From NCBI GenBank assembly GCA_049601915.1, contig JBMYRB010000010.1, forward strand, positions 1 through 27,480: a DNA stretch of 27,480 nt. Reading direction: 5' to 3'. This document shows, piece after piece, positions 22,103 through 27,480 of this stretch (position 1 is its first letter; each line of letters begins with the position of its first letter). This DNA is from UBA8079 sp049601915. Lineage in GTDB: Bacteria; Pseudomonadota; Alphaproteobacteria; UBA6615. The notes beneath the pieces are model-generated. The model was not told where the DNA came from. It was given only the letters and a program-made list of their open reading frames with translations, and ran no database searches. The position numbers and the translations under genes are program-made.

Positions 22103-25100
22103 TAACCCCTCCGCAAACCGATGTTCATTTCGCCGGTCTGCTCGACCTGCATTTCCTGCAGGGCACGGCGATACTCGACCGGCATGACCTTCACGAACTT
22201 CGGCAAATACTCATCCCAATTGTCCAGAATCTGCTGCGCACGGGTCGACGCCGTGTAATGCGCGTGATTCTGGATCAGCTGACGTAAACGCTCGGCATCG
22301 AACCGGGTCATGTCGGACCCGACATCCACCAGACCGTGTGATTCATTGTCGGAGAGATGCAATTTCTCCATCTCCTCGGCCTCGCCCTCGATCGGCTCAA
22401 GGTCGACCATCGCAAGGTTGCACCGTCCCTCGAAATCGCCTGCCTCGTCGAGTACATACGCGATCCCGCCCGACATGCCCGCGGCAAAGTTGCGTCCGGT
22501 GTCGCCGAGCACGACCACGATGCCGCCGGTCATATACTCGCAGCCATGGTCACCGGTGCCTTCAACCACGGCGATCGCCCCGGAATTCCGAACCGCGAAG
22601 CGCTCGCCCGCTATACCCCGGAAATAACATTCCCCGGTCACTGCGCCATACAGCACCGTGTTACCGACAATCATGCTCTCGTCAGGATTGATGCCGCTTT
22701 CCGGCGCCGGTCGTACGATAAGCTTGCCGCCGGAAAGGCCCTTGCCGACATAGTCATTGCCTTCACCCTCCAGATCGAGAGTCACGCCATGCGCCACCCA
22801 CGCGCCGAAGCTTTGGCCCGCCACGCCCTTCAGCTTTATCCAGATCGTGTCTTCCGGCAGGCCGGTATGGCCGTACTTCTTCGCAATCTCCCCCGACAGC
22901 ATGGTGCCGGCCGTGCGATCGGTGTTGCGGATCGGGAATTCTGCCTGGATGGACATGCCGTCATCGATCGCCGATCTGGCCGCCTCGATGAACTTCCGGT
23001 CCAGAATGTCCTTGATCGGATGATCCTGGTCGATCGTGCGATGGATATCGACATGCTCGGCTTCGGCCGGCTTGAAGAACAGTTTCCCGAAATCCAGGCC
23101 CTTGGCCTTCCAATGGTCAACCGCCGCTGCCGTATCGAGCATATCGGTCTGACCGATCATCTCGTTCACGGTCCGGAAGCCCATCGCCGCCATCATCTCG
23201 CGAACTTCCTCGGCCACATAAAAGAAGTAATTCACAACATGCTCGGGCTTTCCCGTGAACTTCTTGCGAAGTTGCGGGTCCTGGGTCGCGATGCCCACCG
23301 GGCAGGTATTCAGATGGCATTTGCGCATCATGATACAGCCCGACGCGATCAGCGGCGCGGTGGCAAAGCCGAATTCATCGGCCCCCAGCAGCGCACCCAC
23401 GACCACATCACGGCCGGTGCGCAATCCGCCGTCCACCTGTACCGAAATACGCCCGCGCAGGTCGTTCATCACGAGGGTCTGCTGGGTCTCGGCAAGGCCG
23501 ATTTCCCAGGGCGATCCCGCATGCTTGATCGACGTCAGCGGTGACGCACCTGTGCCGCCTTCGAAGCCCGATATCGTGACATGGTCGGCGCGTGCTTTGG
23601 ATACGCCCGCCGCAACCGTTCCAACCCCGACCTCTGAGACCAGCTTGACGCTAATATCAGCTTGGGCGTTCGTGTTCTTCAGATCGAAGATCAACTGCGC
23701 GAGATCCTCGATCGAGTAAATATCATGATGCGGTGGCGGCGAGATGAGACCGACACCGGCGGTCGAATGACGCACTTTGGCAATCACCGCATCGACTTTG
23801 TGGCCCGGCAGCTGACCGCCTTCTCCGGGCTTCGCCCCCTGGGCCATCTTGATCTGAATCATGTCGGAATTGACGAGATACTCGGTCGTCACGCCAAACC
23901 GGCCCGACGCGACCTGCTTGATCGCGGACCGCATGGAATCACCGTTATCCATGGACTTGAAGCGGTCGACCTCTTCGCCCCCCTCACCGGTGTTCGACTT
24001 CCCGCCAATCCGGTTCATGGCGATGGCCAGGGTGGTGTGGGCCTCACGACTGATGGAGCCAAAGGACATCGCCCCCGTCGCAAAACGCTTCACAATTTCC
24101 GCAGCCGGCTCGACCTCGTCGAGCGGCACCGGTGTCCGTCCGGCCTCTTCGGCAGATTTGAGACGGAACAGCCCCCGCAGGGTCATGTGTGCCGTGTCCT
24201 GCTCGTTGATCGCCGCCGCATAGGTTCGGTACTTGTCGGGCAGATCACCGCGCACGGCGTGCTGCAGATCCGCGACCGTCTGGGGAGTCCAGGCGTGCTT
24301 TTCGCCGCGAATCCGGAATGCGTATTCCCCGCCCACATCGAGCGCACCCTTGTAGACCGGGTCGTCACCAAACGCCTGGGCATGACGCTCCAGGGTCTCG
24401 CGGGCGATTTCCTCGAGCCCCACACCCTCGACGGCCGTGTGCGTGCCGGTGAAGTATTTCTCGACGAATGACGACTTCAGGCCGACCGCATCGAATATCT
24501 GCGCACCGCAATAGGACTGATAGGTCGAAATGCCCATCTTCGACATGACCTTCAGTAGGCCCTTGCAGAGCCCCTTGATGAAGCTCCGGTTGATTTCTTC
24601 AATGGTCAGGTCGTCGTCGAATTTGTCACGCAGGTCTTCGAGCGTTTCGAAGGCGAGCCAGGGGTTAATCGCTTCGGCCCCGAACCCGGCCAGGGTCGCG
24701 AAATGCTGCACCTCTCGGGCCTCGCCCGTCTCGACCACCAAGCCGACCGAGGTTCGCAGTCCCTTGCGGATCAGATAGTGATGTACCGCCGAAGTCGCCA
24801 GAAGCGACGGGAGCGCCACACGATCCGGCCCGACCAGCCGGTCCGAAAGGATAATGATGTTGTAACCTTGACCGACACTCTCCTCTGCACGCTTGCAGAC
24901 ATTCTCGATTGCCTCTTCCATATACGCCGCGCCGCGCGCCACGCCATAGGTGATGTCGAGTGTCTGGGTCATGAACTGGTTGTCGGCGATATCGCCGATC
25001 GCGCGAATTTTCTCCAACCCGCTGTTGGAAATAATAGGCTGGCGTACTTCCAGCCGCTTCAGCGTCGACGTGCCCTCGAGATCCAGCAGGTTCGGCCGCG

Positions 25101-26814
25101 GCCCGATGAAGGAGACCAGCGACATCACAATTTCCTCACGGATCGGATCGATCGGCGGGTTCGTGACCTGGGCAAATAGCTGCTTGAAATAGGATGCGAG
25201 CGGCTTGGATCGGGACGACAAGGCCGATATCGGCGTGTCCGTGCCCATTGCACCCGTAGCCTCCTGCCCGGTATGAGCCATCGGCATCATCAGGAACTTG
25301 AGATCTTCTTCGGAATATCCAAACGCCTGCTGACGCTTCAACAATGGGGTCTGGGATACGACAGGCGGGCGCCCGACTTCAGGCAGATCGCGAACCCTGA
25401 TCTGCGTGTTCGCCAGCCATTCCCTGTAGGGGTGGCTCGCAACAAGTTCGTTCTTCAGATCTTCATCCGAGATGGTTTTGCCCTTCTCGAGATCGATCAG
25501 CAGCATCTTGCCGGGCTGCAGGCGCCATTTCCGCGCAATATTCTCTTCCGGAATATCCAGCACGCCCATTTCCGACGCGAGCAGCACAAAACCGTCCTTG
25601 GTCTCGAGATAGCGCGCCGGACGCAAGCCATTGCGATCCAGCGTGGCGCCGATAACCTTGCCGTCGGTGAAAGCAATCGCCGCGGGGCCGTCCCATGGCT
25701 CCATCAATGCCGCATGATACTCGTAGAAGGAGCGCAGCTGGTCATCCATCAGCGGGTTGCCGGCCCACGCTTCGGGAATCATCATCATCATCGCATGGGG
25801 CAGCGAGTATCCGCCCTGATAGAGCAGTTCCAGCGCATTATCGAAGCAGGCCGAATCCGACTGCCCCTCATAGGAAATCGGCCAGAGCTTCTCCATGTCG
25901 TCGCCGAAGATCGGGGACGACATCGTCGCCTGACGTGCGGCCATCCAGTTGTTGTTGCCACGCAGCGTGTTGATCTCGCCATTGTGGCAAATCATCCGGT
26001 ACGGATGGGCCAGCGGCCAGGACGGAAAGGTATTGGTAGAGAATCGCTGATGCACCAGGGCCAGGGCGGAAATCACGCGCTCGTCCTGCAGATCCTTGTA
26101 ATACTGAACCACCCCGTCTGCGAGAACGAGACCCTTGTAGACGATCGTGCGCGACGAACAGGATGCCGGATAATATTCACCCGCCCATTCCGGGTAATTC
26201 GCCCGAATGTAGCTCGACGCAGATTTCCGCATGACATAGAGCTTGCGCTCGAAGCCATCATCGTCGGCGATGGTCTCGCCGCGTGCAATGAACACCTGTC
26301 GGTGCGACGGCTCCGTCGGCTTTACGGTCTCGCCGAGAATGGATGAATCGACCGGTACGTCACGCCAGCCGAGAATGGACATGCCCTCGCGTTCTGCGGC
26401 CGCCTGATAGGCCGCCTCGACCAGTTCTTGTTGGGCTTTGTCACGCGGCAGGAAGAGATGCGCGACGCCGTAATGGTTTGGCTGCGGCAGCTCAAAGCCG
26501 AGAGCTTCGACCTCGGCTGCGAAGAATTCATGCGGCAACTGGATCAGGATGCCCGCGCCGTCGCCGGCTTTCGGATCCGCCCCCACGGCGCCGCGATGTT
26601 CCAGATTGCAGAGAATATTCAGGCCGTCTTCGACGATCTTCCGGCTCCGCTCGTTACGGATTGAGCAAATCATGCCAATGCCGCACGCATCGTGCTCATG
26701 CGCCGGGTTGTACAATCCCTGCGCCGGCCTCACGCCGCTGTAGAGCGCGTTCGAGGCGGCATTCGCCGGGGCAATATTTTTCGTTTTACGCAAGGTCGAA
26801 ATCCCAACTGCCAT
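22102..26814 (-). CDS. gltB: Glutamate synthase (NADPH), large subunit
   Basis: 1570 residues. Class II amidotransferase with the nucleophile C44 in HDACGIG; the first 43 residues are the propeptide to be removed. The central and FMN-binding synthase domains follow (residues about 480-1250), with GARGEGGQLPG-type loop visible as KPGEGGQLPG. The 3Fe-4S cluster is in the stretch around residue 1158, CIMMRKCHLNTCP. The C-terminal GXGXG beta-helix domain ends the protein. It forms an alpha-beta complex with GltD in the cytoplasm. ATG 26814 has no good Shine-Dalgarno; a hairpin covers that place. Core metabolic gene, whose codon use agrees with the rest of the window. Confidence 0.97.
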   Translation of the reverse strand: MAVGISTLRKTKNIAPANAASNALYSGVRPAQGLYNPAHEHDACGIGMICSIRNERSRKIVEDGLNILCNLEHRGAVGADPKAGDGAGILIQLPHEFFAAEVEALGFELPQPNHYGVAHLFLPRDKAQQELVEAAYQAAAEREGMSILGWRDVPVDSSILGETVKPTEPSHRQVFIARGETIADDDGFERKLYVMRKSASSYIRANYPEWAGEYYPASCSSRTIVYKGLVLADGVVQYYKDLQDERVISALALVHQRFSTNTFPSWPLAHPYRMICHNGEINTLRGNNNWMAARQATMSSPIFGDDMEKLWPISYEGQSDSACFDNALELLYQGGYSLPHAMMMMIPEAWAGNPLMDDQLRSFYEYHAALMEPWDGPAAIAFTDGKVIGATLDRNGLRPARYLETKDGFVLLASEMGVLDIPEENIARKWRLQPGKMLLIDLEKGKTISDEDLKNELVASHPYREWLANTQIRVRDLPEVGRPPVVSQTPLLKRQQAFGYSEEDLKFLMMPMAHTGQEATGAMGTDTPISALSSRSKPLASYFKQLFAQVTNPPIDPIREEIVMSLVSFIGPRPNLLDLEGTSTLKRLEVRQPIISNSGLEKIRAIGDIADNQFMTQTLDITYGVARGAAYMEEAIENVCKRAEESVGQGYNIIILSDRLVGPDRVALPSLLATSAVHHYLIRKGLRTSVGLVVETGEAREVQHFATLAGFGAEAINPWLAFETLEDLRDKFDDDLTIEEINRSFIKGLCKGLLKVMSKMGISTYQSYCGAQIFDAVGLKSSFVEKYFTGTHTAVEGVGLEEIARETLERHAQAFGDDPVYKGALDVGGEYAFRIRGEKHAWTPQTVADLQHAVRGDLPDKYRTYAAAINEQDTAHMTLRGLFRLKSAEEAGRTPVPLDEVEPAAEIVKRFATGAMSFGSISREAHTTLAIAMNRIGGKSNTGEGGEEVDRFKSMDNGDSMRSAIKQVASGRFGVTTEYLVNSDMIQIKMAQGAKPGEGGQLPGHKVDAVIAKVRHSTAGVGLISPPPHHDIYSIEDLAQLIFDLKNTNAQADISVKLVSEVGVGTVAAGVSKARADHVTISGFEGGTGASPLTSIKHAGSPWEIGLAETQQTLVMNDLRGRISVQVDGGLRTGRDVVVGALLGADEFGFATAPLIASGCIMMRKCHLNTCPVGIATQDPQLRKKFTGKPEHVVNYFFYVAEEVREMMAAMGFRTVNEMIGQTDMLDTAAAVDHWKAKGLDFGKLFFKPAEAEHVDIHRTIDQDHPIKDILDRKFIEAARSAIDDGMSIQAEFPIRNTDRTAGTMLSGEIAKKYGHTGLPEDTIWIKLKGVAGQSFGAWVAHGVTLDLEGEGNDYVGKGLSGGKLIVRPAPESGINPDESMIVGNTVLYGAVTGECYFRGIAGERFAVRNSGAIAVVEGTGDHGCEYMTGGIVVVLGDTGRNFAAGMSGGIAYVLDEAGDFEGRCNLAMVDLEPIEGEAEEMEKLHLSDNESHGLVDVGSDMTRFDAERLRQLIQNHAHYTASTRAQQILDNWDEYLPKFVKVMPVEYRRALQEMQVEQTGEMNIGLRRG

Positions 26815-26831
26815 GACCGGCGCAACCGGTC
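26815..26831 (-). promoter_or_regulatory. Hairpin adjoining the gltB start codon
   Basis: On the minus strand GACCGG, the loop TTGCG, CCGGTC, then ATG with no gap. The stem fills the space where a Shine-Dalgarno sequence would be. The rest of 26832-27011 holds no gene; the gltB promoter must be there, but I see no convincing -35/-10 pair or sigma-54 site. Confidence 0.45.
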
Positions 26832-27011
26832 GATCTACCTAATAGTCCAAGTCAACCAACGTTTTGCGTCGGTCTTCCAATTTCTGCGGATGGGGCATTT
26901 TTGCCCTGCCGCACAGCGGGCTGGATATTACCGGAACCAGCCCCCAAACCCACCTTGAATCCGGCATAAAATACGGTCAAATCCGCACTTCTTTGCACGT
27001 CTTCAGCCAAC

Positions 27012-27034
27012 AAAAAGCCCCGCAAAAACGGGGC
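27012..27034 (-). terminator. Rho-independent terminator of the tRNA-Met gene
   Basis: Minus strand: GCCCCG, loop TTTTTG, CGGGGC, then TTTTTG. It lies 25 bases after the CCA end of the tRNA fragment, as expected for the original tRNA gene. Confidence 0.8.
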
Positions 27035-27058
27035 AAAGATGTTGACTATCAACCAGAT

Positions 27059-27112
<54 letters not shown>

Positions 27113-27139
27113 AATGTCAGGTTTTCTGCGGGTTTTACG

Positions 27140-27218
27140 CCGAGTCGCAAAAAGATCGCAAGTGTATTTTACCCATGCAGAATGATCGCAAAAAGATCGC
27201 AAATTGGCACCGACTCGG
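27140..27218. repeat. Paired direct repeats inside an inverted repeat
   Basis: TCGCAAAAAGATCGCAA occurs twice, at 27145-27161 and 27186-27202, exactly. Each copy holds two TCGCAA units. The pair is bracketed by CCGAGTCG (27140-27147) and CGACTCGG (27211-27218). It lies next to the tRNA-Met junction and may be integrase arm sites or regulator iterons. Confidence 0.75.
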
Positions 27219-27219
27219 G

Positions 27220-27480
27220 CTATTTTTTGCCGAAGAATTTGGTCGCTGCCCTTGTTCCGAAGCTGGCACTCACGATAACGCCAAGCGTATATTGATAATA
27301 TTGCGGCATGGCCTCAAGAGCCGTAAAACCGTTCTGAACGATCTCTCTGCCCCAATCTCCACAAAAACTTAAAATTAAGGGAATCGAGAACAAAATTGTA
27401 AGCCACTCATCTTTCCAGCTATGCGCAGAAGCATCAGCCATCTTTAAGTCCCAATCGATCTCGCCGGTAGCTTTTTTCTG
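27220..27480 (-). CDS. 3TM-type phage holin, partial (5' end outside the window)
   Basis: 86 codons to the stop at 27220; the frame is open to the right edge (…ATGEIDWDLK before MADASAHSWKDEW), so the start lies outside or is ATG 27441 for a shorter form. EWLTILFSIPLILSFCG and TLGVIVSASFGTRAATKFF are the membrane segments, with ALEAMPQYYQY between them, the typical pattern of the 3TM holin family. Holins permeabilise the inner membrane at phage lysis. It shows that the DNA to the right of the tRNA-Met fragment is a prophage or related element. Confidence 0.75.
   Translation of the reverse strand, partial: QKKATGEIDWDLKMADASAHSWKDEWLTILFSIPLILSFCGDWGREIVQNGFTALEAMPQYYQYTLGVIVSASFGTRAATKFFGKK

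Noticed and set aside
22357..23544. Long plus-strand frames across gltB
   Set aside because: All are shadows of gltB, which has full domain content.

Overview
The window looks like chromosomal DNA of a GC-rich alphaproteobacterium, probably an aerobic, possibly marine heterotroph. This is inferred from family content (TRAP transporters, TauD/TfdA oxygenase, DUF2177 protein, gltB-gltD order, ribosome binding sites of the GGAG type), not from any marker gene. Most of it is an accessory catabolic region. The right edge changes to AT-richer DNA that carries a phage gene.

Layout. (1) 1-381: a decayed tRNA-like fragment and otherwise nothing recognised. (2) 382-3368, plus strand: a cytosolic-type reductive dehalogenase homologue (RdhA) followed by an alpha/beta hydrolase. 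(3) 3381-3601, minus strand: a possible small RNA or mini-mRNA with an unusually complete Shine-Dalgarno sequence, a 23-codon ORF and a terminator. (4) 3632-5523, minus strand: a tightly overlapped trio of Rieske ferredoxin, an unknown 108-residue protein and a metal-dependent amidohydrolase. (5) 5664-6351: an enolase-superfamily pseudogene. (6) 6423-8747: DUF2177 membrane protein, metallo-beta-lactamase-fold hydrolase and TfdA-type dioxygenase. (7) 11419-8744, minus strand: a four-gene unit of FAH-type hydrolase, YciI-like protein, BASS-type transporter and thioesterase. (8) 11554-13672: VOC-family protein, DctP-like binding protein without a signal peptide, and a glutathione transferase. (9) 16779-13685, minus strand: a TAXI-type TRAP transporter, with binding protein first and then a fused permease. 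(10) 16923-20346: receiver-domain remnant, cupin and hydrolase pair, FMN-dependent alpha-hydroxy-acid oxidase and gene debris. (11) 26814-20343, minus strand: glutamate synthase gltB-gltD, preceded on its downstream side by a truncated amino-acid permease. (12) 27012-27480: terminator and 3' half of a tRNA-Met, repeats, and a 3TM holin gene that runs off the end, which together suggest one end of an integrated prophage.

How the genes may work together (inference): uptake (TRAP, BASS), reductive or oxidative attack on small aromatic or halogenated acids (RdhA, TfdA-type oxygenase, Rieske ferredoxin, VOC and cupin proteins), then isomerisation and hydrolysis (GST, FAH hydrolase, amidohydrolase, alpha/beta hydrolases). 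No single complete pathway can be read from the sequence. At least five decayed genes or fragments show that this stretch has been rearranged repeatedly.

Strongest leads: the RdhA homologue with NpRdhA-like active-site residues and a visible internal duplication; the small transcript at 3381-3567; the overlapping Rieske/unknown/amidohydrolase trio; and the prophage junction at the tRNA-Met fragment.
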